Shown piece after piece: positions 1 through 7,668 of a stretch of DNA of 17,942 nucleotides. The first letter of the stretch is position 1. The number at the start of each line of letters is the position of its first letter. The notes beneath the pieces are model-generated. The model was not told the origin of the DNA, searched no databases, and saw only the letters and a list, made by a program, of their open reading frames with translations. A program made the translations under genes and the position numbers. This stretch comes from an uncultured Lachnospiraceae bacterium (lineage in GTDB: Bacteria; Bacillota; Clostridia; Lachnospirales; Lachnospiraceae): NCBI GenBank assembly GCA_910588865.1, contig CAJUSJ010000032.1, positions 1-17,942 of the forward strand. Reading direction: 5' to 3'.

Positions 1-49
1 ATCTCAGGTCATCCTGATTTCATCTTTGAATAAGGGGGGTTCTGAATAG

Positions 50-1822
50 TTACCCTCTATAACGGTTTAAGCAGGCGTAAAGCTCCTGGATCCTGGGTTT
101 TGCCAGGCCGCAGGGAACGTATGAGGAGCAGAAAGGATCCCAACCCTTTTTCTCCAGGGTATCATAGATCCATGTCACTGCCTGGCGTACGGTCTTTTTT
201 CCGTCCAGAACCTGCTCGGCCCCGAGGCGGAGCAGGTGAGCCAGAGCGTTTAACTGCTCAGAATCCGCTAACTGTTCCACGTACCGTAAGTCCACGGTCT
301 CCTTGTCCAGGGAGAAGGAGTCCCGGCCAAAGGTCTTGATCTTCATGTGCTCGTGACGGCTGTCTGTTCCCCGTCCGGGATTCGCGCCCCTTCCCCGTCC
401 GTAGCCCCTGTCGCCCCGTCCATCCCGGCTGCCGGACCGCTTTGAGGCGGGCAGAGCCCGGTTAAAGTCAGGAACATAAAAATCCGGTGCCTGAATCCTG
501 GGAGCGGTGTGGTCTTTGCACAGATTTTTCACACGTCCGGTGATATCAATGGGACGGTAGCTGTCCATCTGCAAAATCGTGTCCGCGATGTAGAAAAACG
601 CGCCTGAGCTTCCCGCGACCAGTATGGTGGAGACTCCGGCCTTTTCGTACAGGTCCCTGGCCCTCTCCAAAAACGGGGTGATGGGTTCCTTTTCCCGGCT
701 GATGACCTGCTGCATAAACTCGTCCCGAACCATAAAGTTGGTGGCAGAGGTGTCCTCATCAATTAAAAACAGCCTGGATCCCGCCTCCATGCCCTCGATT
801 ACCCCCGCGGCCTGGGAGGTGCTTCCGCTGGCGTCCTCTGTGGAAAAGCAGCCAGTATCCTTCTTGTTGGGCAGGTCCTTGATGAACAGGGAGATGTCCA
901 CCTGGCGGATGGAACGCCCATCCTCAGCCCGGAGCTTGAGGGCGGTGCTGTCGGTGATCACATACTCCCGTCCATCTCCAAAGATGTGATTGTACACACC
1001 CATCTGGAGAGCCTCCAGGAGAGTGGATTTGCCGTGATATCCGCCACCGACGATCAAAGTGATACCCTCCGGGACAGCCATGCCGGTTATGGCCCCTTTG
1101 TGGGGAAGGGTGAGGGAGATTTCCATGGAGGCGGGGGAGGAAAAGGGGATGCTGCCCTTCATGGGAAGGTCGGAGACCCCGCTTTTTCTGGGAAGTACAG
1201 AGCCGTTGGCCACAAAGGCGGCAAGGTGATGTTCCCTTAAATAAAGGCGGATAAAATCCTGGTCCTCGGACAGGAAAATGGCTTGTTCCACTTTTTTGCC
1301 TTCCAGTTTTTTATAGAAGAAACTGTTTTCCACACACCTGGGAAGGAAGTCAAAAAGGATTTTCTCAAGTTCTCCGGCATTGATGGTGCGGCCGAAGGCG
1401 GGAAAGCCTACATGGAAGCGGGCAATGATCTTCTGGTCAGTAATCTGGCAGGCGCTGCGCTCCAACACCTCCTGCCCGCATCTGGTGATGGAAAGAAGTC
1501 CGCTTTTCCCTGACCCCTTGGCTTTGAAGTTGTAGTCCTCGAACTGGGAGGCAAACTTTCTGGTCAGATGATCCTGGAGGGCAACCCGGGCAGGCGCCTT
1601 TTCAAAATAAGAAGGGGGGAAGCTCGCGTCCTTGTGAAGGATCTCCACATGAAGGCTGGAGGGGGAGGCAAAGGGATCCCCCTGGACATGGTCAATGGAA
1701 AGAATAAAATTTCCAAATTGATAGCTTCCTGCCAGGGATTTGTAAGCTGGATAGCTTTTATGGTCAACAGAGCGCAGCAGGATGCGCAGTTCATTTGATG
1801 ATTTCATAAGGTATACACTCAT
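50..1822 (-). CDS. Predicted ABC-class ATPase (PF09818-like), 590 aa
   Basis: A soluble ATPase with a Walker A motif GGGYHGKST at residues 259-267 and a Walker B region LFLIDEDTSATN with D355-E356-D357. These match the stand-alone 'predicted ATPase of the ABC class' family (PF09818), sometimes misannotated as isopentenyl-diphosphate isomerase. There is no transmembrane segment, so it is not a transporter subunit. Residues of about 455-492 form an Arg/Gly-rich stretch (GRGDRGYGRGRG), which suggests nucleic-acid contact; that is inference. The biological role of the family is unclear to me. The start is uncertain. The ATG at 1822 has an AAAGGA run almost touching it, while an in-frame ATG at 1807 has that run about 15 nt away. 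It is divergent from the 238-aa gene at 2026. The stop TAA is at 50-52. Confidence 0.88.
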   Translation of the reverse strand: MSVYLMKSSNELRILLRSVDHKSYPAYKSLAGSYQFGNFILSIDHVQGDPFASPSSLHVEILHKDASFPPSYFEKAPARVALQDHLTRKFASQFEDYNFKAKGSGKSGLLSITRCGQEVLERSACQITDQKIIARFHVGFPAFGRTINAGELEKILFDFLPRCVENSFFYKKLEGKKVEQAIFLSEDQDFIRLYLREHHLAAFVANGSVLPRKSGVSDLPMKGSIPFSSPASMEISLTLPHKGAITGMAVPEGITLIVGGGYHGKSTLLEALQMGVYNHIFGDGREYVITDSTALKLRAEDGRSIRQVDISLFIKDLPNKKDTGCFSTEDASGSTSQAAGVIEGMEAGSRLFLIDEDTSATNFMVRDEFMQQVISREKEPITPFLERARDLYEKAGVSTILVAGSSGAFFYIADTILQMDSYRPIDITGRVKNLCKDHTAPRIQAPDFYVPDFNRALPASKRSGSRDGRGDRGYGRGRGANPGRGTDSRHEHMKIKTFGRDSFSLDKETVDLRYVEQLADSEQLNALAHLLRLGAEQVLDGKKTVRQAVTWIYDTLEKKGWDPFCSSYVPCGLAKPRIQELYACLNRYRG

Positions 1823-1879
1823 TCCTTTCTACTGTATGTTCTTCTGGGGATTTCCGGCCATTTCAGCCGTATTTTTCCT

Positions 1880-1931
1880 ACTCCCTTGTGGGAGAGAAAC
1901 TTTTTCCAAAAGGGAGTTTTCTTACATTATA
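1880..1931 (-). promoter_or_regulatory. Leader of the ATPase gene: candidate -10 and two mutually exclusive hairpins
   Basis: Read on the minus strand, a TATAAT hexamer sits at 1931-1926; no convincing -35 is visible. The leader transcribed from it would carry ACTCCCTT (1917-1910), which can pair with AAGGGAGT (1887-1880). The second arm can instead pair locally as CTCCC-ttgt-GGGAG (1881-1894). The two folds exclude each other. On the plus strand the longer hairpin is followed by TTTTCTT, so it could also be a terminator-like remnant. Function is not established. Confidence 0.3.
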
Positions 1932-2025
1932 CCTGATTTTCAGAAAAACCGCTAATCTTTTTTAGGAAAAGTCTTTTTTTGCCGATAGAATAACTATATA
2001 AGAGGAGGAAGGAGGTTCGGGTGTT

Positions 2026-2742
2026 ATGAAGATATCTGGAAGCGGCCAGCTGTTTTCATGGACTGTCCCAAAAGACAGGGCCCTGGGGAAGGCTCAAAAG
2101 AACACCCTGGCAGAGACCTTGTCACAGATGACAGACCAGGCGGTGAAAGTGACCATATCAAAGGAAGGATTGGAGAGCCTTCGGAAGCAGTCATCTGGCA
2201 AAGGAACACCAGAGGACATAGAGAAGCTGAAAGAAGAGATGACCCCTATGGAGGAGCTTCCCAGCTACTGTCATTCCCTGAATTTCGGTATAGGCTTAGG
2301 GGGCAGCCTGCAGGAGATCGGCGAGAAATATGCCCAAAAGTATGATGAGATTGTGAAGAACCACGGCAAGGGAAATCGGGTGGTGATAAAGGATGAACAG
2401 ACAGGAGACTTAAGAGATGCCACATTGGAGGAAAAGCTGGCGGTTCTTGATAAAAGCTTTGAGAAGGCCATGGAGATGTCAAATCTGGCACAACAGCAGC
2501 GCCCTGTCTTCATAAAGATTCTGGAGAGCCAATCCGCCTTTTACAGAAAGATCGGAGCTCTGGATCTGGCTGACGAGACAGAATACAAACTGGAACAGCT
2601 GAAAAACAGCCCAAAGCTTCCTGAGGATTTCCAGAAACATATGATAAAGATCAGGGAAGAATTCAAGGCCGCGTACAGTCTGACCGGGAAAGATCAGGCT
2701 TGGGAGGCCATGATAAACTCCATCAATAAGCTGTTTGAGTGA
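2026..2742 (+). CDS. Hypothetical protein, 238 aa
   Basis: I do not recognise a family. The protein is hydrophilic, has no signal peptide or membrane helix, and is rich in charged, probably helical segments. Residues of about 130-238 (LEEKLAVLDKSFEKAMEMSN onward) look alpha-helical with possible coiled-coil character. A short glycine-rich patch GIGLGG lies near residue 88. The ATG at 2026 follows a double purine run AGGAGGAAGGAGG ending about 10 nt upstream, a convincing ribosome-binding site. It is a single gene divergent from the ATPase and convergent with the oxidoreductase at 2805, from which it is separated by a strong shared terminator. It could be a housekeeping lineage-specific protein; base composition matches its neighbours. 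Confidence 0.7.
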   Translation: MKISGSGQLFSWTVPKDRALGKAQKNTLAETLSQMTDQAVKVTISKEGLESLRKQSSGKGTPEDIEKLKEEMTPMEELPSYCHSLNFGIGLGGSLQEIGEKYAQKYDEIVKNHGKGNRVVIKDEQTGDLRDATLEEKLAVLDKSFEKAMEMSNLAQQQRPVFIKILESQSAFYRKIGALDLADETEYKLEQLKNSPKLPEDFQKHMIKIREEFKAAYSLTGKDQAWEAMINSINKLFE

Positions 2743-2748
2743 TATAAG

Positions 2749-2788
2749 AAACAGGCTGCCCCGGAAATCTTAAAGGGGCAGCCTGTTT
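2749..2788. terminator. Bidirectional terminator between convergent genes
   Basis: A perfect 14-bp inverted repeat, AAACAGGCTGCCCC (2749-2762) and GGGGCAGCCTGTTT (2775-2788), with a 12-nt loop. The arms end in T runs on one strand and A runs on the other, so it can end transcripts from both the 238-aa gene and the oxidoreductase. Confidence 0.85.
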
Positions 2789-2804
2789 GATGTGACGGAA
2801 GGCA

Positions 2805-4043
2805 TCAGTCCTCCTCTTTGTTCTTGAGACTCTGCATATATTGGTGCATGGACTCGGCCACGATTTTGCTGTGGGCCACAGCCTCCACCACGGTTCTGGC
2901 TCCGTTGACCACGTCACCGGAGGCGAAGATCCCCGGTCTTGACGTGTGGCCTGTCTCGTCGGCCACCAGAAGGCCTTTCTTGTCAGCTTCCAGCCCCTGG
3001 GTGGTGGTGACGATCCGGTTCTGGGGTCCCTGGCTGATGGAAATGATCACGCTGTCGGCCTTATAGAGCTTTTGGGAATCCAAAACATCGGTGAAGCTTC
3101 CGTCTTCCTGTTCCTCAACATCTTTAAAGATCACGCCATCATCGGTGATCTCCACCGGAGCTTTATTGTACTCAAACTGAACCCCCTCCAGCTGGGCATA
3201 GCTGAACTCGTGGTGGCTGGCTGCCACCTTTTTGGTGATGGAGAAGCAGGTTAAGTCCCTGACTCCTTTGCGGATGGCGGTTCTCGCCACATCCATGGCA
3301 GCGTTGCCGGCCCCGATGACAATGACTTTCTGACCCAGATTGTAGCTGTCCGGGTTGTTTAAGTAATTGATGCCAAAGTGTACATGTCCCAGAGTTTCCC
3401 CCTTGATGTGGAGGGCATTGGGCTTCCACACGCCGGTTCCCACGAAAATAGCCTTGTAGCCATCCCGGAACAGGTCATCAATACCAATAGCGCCGCCGAT
3501 GTGGGTATTTGGCCGGAATTTGATGCCTTTCAGATCCAGATGCCTGTATTTGAAATCATCCAGGACGGATTTGGGAAGACGGAATTCCGGTATGCCATAG
3601 CGGAGCACGCCGCCGATCTTGTCTTTTCCCTCAAAGATGGTGACATCGTAGCCGTATCTGGCCAGTATGATGGCAATGGTGAGGCCCGCGGGGCCGGACC
3701 CGATGATGGCCACCCGCGTTCCGTTGGAAGGCTTGGGCCCTTCGGTCATCTTGTGGGCATAGGTGGAGGAGATGTAATTTTCGATGGTGGAAAAATGAAC
3801 GGGAGCGCCTTTTTTTCCAAGGACACAGTGGCCTTCGCACTGATTTTCGTGGTTGCACACAAGACTGCACACAGTGGTCAGGGGATTGTTCTCAAAGAGA
3901 GTTCTTCCGGCCTCATCTAACTTGTTGTCCTTTAACATCCGGATAATCTGGGGGATGGGGGTGCTGATGGGGCAGCCTTTCTGACACTGAGGAACCTTGC
4001 AGCCCAGGCAGCGGTTGGCCTCGTCCATAACATGTAATGCCAT
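2805..4043 (-). CDS. GltD-like NAD(P)/FAD oxidoreductase with N-terminal Fe-S domain, 412 aa
   Basis: Related to the glutamate synthase small subunit, NfnB and dihydropyrimidine dehydrogenase N-terminal module. The N-terminus has two cysteine groups (C12, C15, C20, C24 and C59, C63, C69, C73) typical of the two [4Fe-4S] clusters of this family. An FAD-binding GSGPAG follows at 115-120 and a pyridine-nucleotide site GAGNAA at 244-249. The C-terminus carries the SGDVVNGARTVVEA signature, which contacts FAD. At 412 aa it is somewhat shorter than usual GltD/NfnB proteins. There is no gltB or nfnA next to it, so it may move electrons between NAD(P)H and an unknown partner. The start has a good SD (GAAAGGAAGG, 8 nt upstream). 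It is divergent from the 860-aa redox fusion, suggesting joint control. Confidence 0.87.
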   Translation of the reverse strand: MALHVMDEANRCLGCKVPQCQKGCPISTPIPQIIRMLKDNKLDEAGRTLFENNPLTTVCSLVCNHENQCEGHCVLGKKGAPVHFSTIENYISSTYAHKMTEGPKPSNGTRVAIIGSGPAGLTIAIILARYGYDVTIFEGKDKIGGVLRYGIPEFRLPKSVLDDFKYRHLDLKGIKFRPNTHIGGAIGIDDLFRDGYKAIFVGTGVWKPNALHIKGETLGHVHFGINYLNNPDSYNLGQKVIVIGAGNAAMDVARTAIRKGVRDLTCFSITKKVAASHHEFSYAQLEGVQFEYNKAPVEITDDGVIFKDVEEQEDGSFTDVLDSQKLYKADSVIISISQGPQNRIVTTTQGLEADKKGLLVADETGHTSRPGIFASGDVVNGARTVVEAVAHSKIVAESMHQYMQSLKNKEED

Positions 4044-4116
4044 AAAATAAACCTTCCTTTCATAGTTGTATTCAGAGTGTAAGCGCTTTCTTTGTCAGTA
4101 TCTCCAGTTTAGCATA

Positions 4117-4130
4117 ATTTGTATACAAAT
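4117..4130. promoter_or_regulatory. Perfect palindromic operator candidate in a divergent promoter region
   Basis: ATTTGTATACAAAT is a perfect 14-bp palindrome midway between the divergent oxidoreductase genes. It is flanked by AGCAT and ATGCT at 4111-4115 and 4129-4133. The core TGTATACA resembles operators of GntR-type regulators, but no regulator gene is adjacent. A possible plus-strand -10 (TATGAT, 4195-4200) lies downstream without a clear -35. Confidence 0.45.
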
Positions 4131-4248
4131 GCTATGGGGGTTATGTGTTTTTGGAGAAACAAAAACATGGAAAACATATACTTTTTTGGGGGTGTATGAT
4201 AAAATTATTTCTGGAAATCGTTTATTATATTTCGCGAGGAGGAGTTAC

Positions 4249-6831
4249 ATGAAGGTATTGGTTATCGGAGGAGTGGCCGCGGGGACTAAGACGGCGGCAA
4301 AGCTAAAGAGAGAGGACAGAAGCATTGACGTGACGGTTATCACCAAGGGAAAGGATATTTCCTACGCGGGATGTGGGCTTCCCTACTATGTGGGAGGACT
4401 CATCGAAGAGCCGGAAGAGCTGATCGTCAACACGCCCCAGAAATATTCGGCTCTCACAGGAGTTAAGGTGCTGGTGGGGAAGGAGGCCACTGGCCTTGAC
4501 GCCGGGAATAAGGTAGTGATGGTGAAGGATCAGGACACCGGGGCGGAGGAAGAGTTTTCTTACGATAAGCTGGTGATCGCGGTGGGAGCTTCCCCGGCGG
4601 TTTTGCCGGTAAAAGGCATAGAGCTTCCAGGCGTCTTTACTATACGAACACCTCAGGATGCCATAGGAGTCCGGGACTGGGCAGAGAACAATCAGGTAAA
4701 GAAGGCAGTGGTAGTTGGCGCGGGCTTTATCGGCCTGGAGATGGCGGAGAATCTTAAGCAGCAGGGCATTGAGGTGACGGTGATCGACTTTGCCGCCCAG
4801 ATCCTGCCCGGGATCCTGGACGGGGAGATGGCGGCTTACGGGAAGAAACATCTGTTAAAGCAGGGGATCCGGGTTATCACGGGAACCAGGGCAGAGGAGA
4901 TCAGAGGGGAAGGCAAGGTGGAGTCTGTAAAGACCGCGGCAGGAACTTTAAGCTGTGGCCTGGTGATTATGGCCGCGGGGATCCGTCCCAACACCGGATT
5001 CCTGGAGGGAAGCGGGATTGAGATGGACCGGGGAACTATCGTGGTGGACAAAACCATGAAGACCAGCCTTCCTGACGTGTACGCGGCAGGGGACTGCGCG
5101 CGGGTGACAAACCGGATTACCGGAGCTCCCCAGTGGTCGCCCATGGGCTCCTCGGCCAACATGGAAGGCCGGGTTCTGGCTCAGATCCTGGGCGGAACGG
5201 CCAGGGAGTACCCGGGAGTGCTGGGAACCGGTGTGGTGAAGCTGCCAGGGCTTAACTGCGGCCGTACCGGCCTTACGGAGGAACAGGCCAGAAACGCCGG
5301 CTACCAGGTGGAGACAGTGCTCGCGGTCACTGACGACAAGGCCCACTATTATCCGGATGCCGCCTTCTTTGCCACTAAGCTGATCGCCGACAAAGAGACC
5401 CACAAGCTTCTGGGCATGCAGGTGCTGGGGCCAGGGGCAGTGGACAAGATGGTGGACATCGCTGTTATGGGGCTGAACATGGGAGCAAGGCTGGAAGATT
5501 TTGAAAACGGGGACTTTGCCTACGCGCCGCCATTTTCCACTGCCATTCATCCCTTTGTCCAGGCGGTCTATGTGCTGATGAACAAGCTGAGCGGCGCTAT
5601 GGTGAGCATGACCCCGGCGGAATACAGGGCTGGGAAAGCCAAAGGCTACCAGGTTCTTGATGTGTCTCCCGCGCCAACGATTAGAGGGGCAAGGTATGTT
5701 GAGCTGGGAAAAGTGAACAAAGAGCTGGAAGGTATTGGAAAGGATGAAAAGCTTCTTCTGGTGTGTGCCAAGGGGAAGAGGGGATATTTCCTCCAGGACC
5801 GTCTGCGCCACTTTGGGTACACCAACACCGTGGTGCTGGAGGGAGCTGCCTTCTTTAATGACGTGAAGGTGGAGAATTTTGACGGTCAGGTGTCCAAGGA
5901 GGAGGAGACCCGGGTAAAGGCCCTGGGGTTCTTAAAAGACAAGAGAACTCCTGACAAGTTTAACGGCCGGGTCATCACCAGAAACGGAAAGATCACGGCA
6001 GAGGAGGCAAGGGCTATCGCCCAGGCGGCGGAGATGTTCGGAAGCGGAGAGGTGACCATGACTTCCCGCCTCACCATGGAGATCCAGGGAGTTTCTTTTG
6101 AGAATATCGAACCTTTGAGAGAGCGTCTGATTCAGGCTGGCCTTGAGACTGGAGGAACCGGATCAAAAGTGCGCCCGGTAGTATCCTGCAAGGGAACGAC
6201 CTGCCAGTACGGCCTTATAGACACCTTTGAGCTGTCACAGGAAATCCATGAGCGGTTTTATCACGGTTACTCCCAGGTAAAGCTTCCCCACAAATTTAAG
6301 ATCGCGGTGGGAGGCTGTCCCAACAACTGTGTGAAGCCGGATCTCAACGACTTAGGGATCATCGGCCAGAGAGTTCCCCAGGTTGATCTGGAAAAATGCG
6401 GGGGCTGCAAAAACTGTCAGGTGGAGAACAACTGTCCCATCAAGGTGGCGGCCTTAAGTAATGGAAAGATCACCATTGACGAGAATGCCTGCAATCACTG
6501 TGGACGGTGCGTGGGCAAATGTCCCTTTGGAGCCGTGGCGGATTACATTGACGGATACCGGGTATACATAGGCGGCCGCTGGGGCAAGAAGGTGACCCGG
6601 GGCCGTTATCTGGACAAAGTGTTTACAGACAGGGAAGAGGTTCTGGCAGTGGTGGAGAAAGCCATCCTGCTGTTCCGGGAACAGGGGATCACCGGCGAGC
6701 GGTTCGCTGATACCGTGGAGAGGATTGGTTTTGAGCAGGTACAGGCGCAGCTTATGGATAACGGCTTGCTTGCCAGGAAGCAGGAAAATATCAAGGCCGA
6801 GAAACATTTAAAAGGCGGGGCCACCTGCTGA
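4249..6831 (+). CDS. CoA-disulfide-reductase-like / rhodanese / siroheme reductase / ferredoxin fusion, 860 aa
   Basis: A multidomain redox enzyme. Residues 1 to about 450 are a class III FAD/NAD(P) disulfide reductase (GGVAAGTKTA for FAD, SYAGCGLPYY with redox C42, GAGFIGLEMA for NAD(P)H, then the dimerisation domain). About 460-545 is a rhodanese-like domain with loop CAKGKRG (C506). About 590-700 is half of a nitrite/sulfite reductase: C647 and C652, then GGCPNNC with C690 and C694, the usual siroheme-[4Fe-4S] ligand groups, although the first pair is CX4C rather than the CX5C of CysI. Two ferredoxin clusters follow (C717, C720, C723, C729; C748, C751, C754, C758). Likely role: NAD(P)H-dependent reduction of a sulfur species such as polysulfide or sulfite. 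The start at 4249 is chosen for its SD (GAGGAGG, 6 nt upstream) and the FAD-fold start; an in-frame upstream ATG at 4066 lacks support. Confidence 0.88.
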   Translation: MKVLVIGGVAAGTKTAAKLKREDRSIDVTVITKGKDISYAGCGLPYYVGGLIEEPEELIVNTPQKYSALTGVKVLVGKEATGLDAGNKVVMVKDQDTGAEEEFSYDKLVIAVGASPAVLPVKGIELPGVFTIRTPQDAIGVRDWAENNQVKKAVVVGAGFIGLEMAENLKQQGIEVTVIDFAAQILPGILDGEMAAYGKKHLLKQGIRVITGTRAEEIRGEGKVESVKTAAGTLSCGLVIMAAGIRPNTGFLEGSGIEMDRGTIVVDKTMKTSLPDVYAAGDCARVTNRITGAPQWSPMGSSANMEGRVLAQILGGTAREYPGVLGTGVVKLPGLNCGRTGLTEEQARNAGYQVETVLAVTDDKAHYYPDAAFFATKLIADKETHKLLGMQVLGPGAVDKMVDIAVMGLNMGARLEDFENGDFAYAPPFSTAIHPFVQAVYVLMNKLSGAMVSMTPAEYRAGKAKGYQVLDVSPAPTIRGARYVELGKVNKELEGIGKDEKLLLVCAKGKRGYFLQDRLRHFGYTNTVVLEGAAFFNDVKVENFDGQVSKEEETRVKALGFLKDKRTPDKFNGRVITRNGKITAEEARAIAQAAEMFGSGEVTMTSRLTMEIQGVSFENIEPLRERLIQAGLETGGTGSKVRPVVSCKGTTCQYGLIDTFELSQEIHERFYHGYSQVKLPHKFKIAVGGCPNNCVKPDLNDLGIIGQRVPQVDLEKCGGCKNCQVENNCPIKVAALSNGKITIDENACNHCGRCVGKCPFGAVADYIDGYRVYIGGRWGKKVTRGRYLDKVFTDREEVLAVVEKAILLFREQGITGERFADTVERIGFEQVQAQLMDNGLLARKQENIKAEKHLKGGATC

Positions 6832-6839
6832 CATGACCC

Positions 6840-6857
6840 ATTGCGGCGGGCAATTTT
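6840..6857 (+). terminator. Weak terminator candidate after the redox fusion gene
   Basis: A 5-bp stem ATTGC / GCAAT (6840-6844, 6850-6854) with loop GGCGG is followed by T residues and later TGCTTTT. The short stem makes this tentative. Confidence 0.35.
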
Positions 6858-6916
6858 AAATGCTTTTGAACAGTGACACATAACCTGGATTTATAGTATG
6901 TATTCCGATTATATAG

Positions 6917-6945
6917 TTGACAAAAAGGATTCACATTGATAAGAT
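6917..6945 (+). promoter_or_regulatory. Sigma-A promoter for ilvN
   Basis: A perfect -35 TTGACA (6917-6922), 17-bp spacer and a -10 TAAGAT (6940-6945). Transcription would start near 6952, downstream of the TTG at 6936, which argues for the ATG at 6984 as the ilvN start. The leader is too short for a T-box or a peptide attenuator. Confidence 0.7.
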
Positions 6946-6983
6946 TAAAGATACGTATAATCAGGAAGAAAGCAGGAATATTT

Positions 6984-7484
6984 ATGGGTAGAATCGTGTT
7001 GTCATTGCTGGTGGATAATACCGCCGGCGTACTGAGCCGAGTGGCTGGCCTTTTCAGCCGCAGAGGTTATAATATCGAGAGCCTGACTGTGGGAGTGACG
7101 GCGGATGAGCGGTATTCCCGTATGACTGTGGTGTCCACCGGGGAGCAGGAGATCTTAGAGCAGATCGAGAAGCAGCTGCGCAAGCTTGAGGATGTGCGGG
7201 ATATCAAGGAGCTGAAACCCGGCAGATCCGTATACAGAGAACTGATCATGGTGAAGGTGCGGGCCAACGCGGCGCAGCGCCAGGCCATCAGCGCCATCTC
7301 CGACATTTTCCGGGCCACCATCGTGGATGTGGGCAAGGAGTCCCTGACCGTGATGCTGACAGGAGACCAGTCAAAGCTGGATGCTCTCATCAATCTTCTG
7401 GAGGATTACGAGATCCTGGAGCTGGCCAGGACAGGCCTTACCGGGTTGTCCAGAGGCGCGGACGATATCCGGTATCTGCCATAG
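6984..7484 (+). CDS. ilvN: Acetolactate synthase small (regulatory) subunit, 166 aa
   Basis: The regulatory subunit of acetohydroxyacid synthase, which makes acetolactate or acetohydroxybutyrate for valine, leucine and isoleucine. The N-terminal ACT domain starts with IVLSLLVDNTAGVLSRVAGL and RRGYNIESLTVG, the classic valine-binding region. The C-terminal half contains VKVRANAAQRQAI and LTGDQSKLDALI, as in IlvN/IlvH. Length is normal for the family. The ATG at 6984 has AGGA at suitable spacing and matches the family start; a longer reading from TTG 6936 would add 16 residues upstream of the expected transcript start. No large subunit (ilvB) is next to it, so the catalytic partner must be encoded elsewhere. 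It is followed by ilvC about 185 bp downstream. Confidence 0.93.
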   Translation: MGRIVLSLLVDNTAGVLSRVAGLFSRRGYNIESLTVGVTADERYSRMTVVSTGEQEILEQIEKQLRKLEDVRDIKELKPGRSVYRELIMVKVRANAAQRQAISAISDIFRATIVDVGKESLTVMLTGDQSKLDALINLLEDYEILELARTGLTGLSRGADDIRYLP

Positions 7485-7514
7485 GCGGGAACCGGTAAGA
7501 AGTATGCCAGAGCT

Positions 7515-7540
7515 CTGCCGCGGACCACAATCCGGGGCAG
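7515..7540 (+). repeat. Hairpin resembling a degenerate partial copy of the SD-bounded repeat
   Basis: CTGCC (7515-7519) pairs with GGCAG (7536-7540) and GGA with TCC inside. The hairpin is followed by ACGCTTTAAACATAATAGGAGG-like sequence, comparable with the end of the full repeat units (GCGTTACATTAGAAT then GAGGAGG). It may be the second hairpin of an older tandem copy, or simply the ilvN terminator or processing site. Confidence 0.4.
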
Positions 7541-7555
7541 ACGCTTTAAACATAA

Positions 7556-7651
7556 TAGGAGGAAGGCAAACGCGCGGCATTTTGGCGTTTTTAGGCTGCC
7601 TTCCGACGACCTGGCAGGTTCCGTGAAACGGAGCGTGCCGATACCATTTAT
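7556..7651 (+). repeat. SD-bounded two-hairpin repeat, copy upstream of ilvC
   Basis: The unit begins TAGGAGGAAGGCAAACGC and ends just before the TAGGAGG used by ilvC. Hairpin 1: GGAAGGCA pairs with TGCCTTCC around an inner AAACGC / GCGTTT stem. A linker GACGACCT follows. Hairpin 2: GGCA / TGCC encloses TCCGT-GAA-ACGGA. The same architecture with different stem sequences recurs at 11285, 15595 and 17815. The unit's own SD is inside hairpin 1, while the SD after hairpin 2 is free and drives ilvC. Confidence 0.8.
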
Positions 7652-7668
7652 TAGGAGGAAAAGTCATT

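Noticed and set aside
4066..4248. N-terminal extension of the redox fusion from the ATG at 4066
   Set aside because: No SD, AT-rich noncoding character, and it includes the palindrome and likely promoter; the ATG at 4249 has a strong SD and starts the FAD fold.
4948..5811. Long minus-strand open frame of 287 codons inside the redox fusion gene
   Set aside because: It is the antisense shadow of a well-supported coding region and shows no family motif, SD or promoter.
6936..6983. TTG start giving a longer IlvN
   Set aside because: It lies upstream of the predicted transcription start and adds residues not expected at the family N-terminus.
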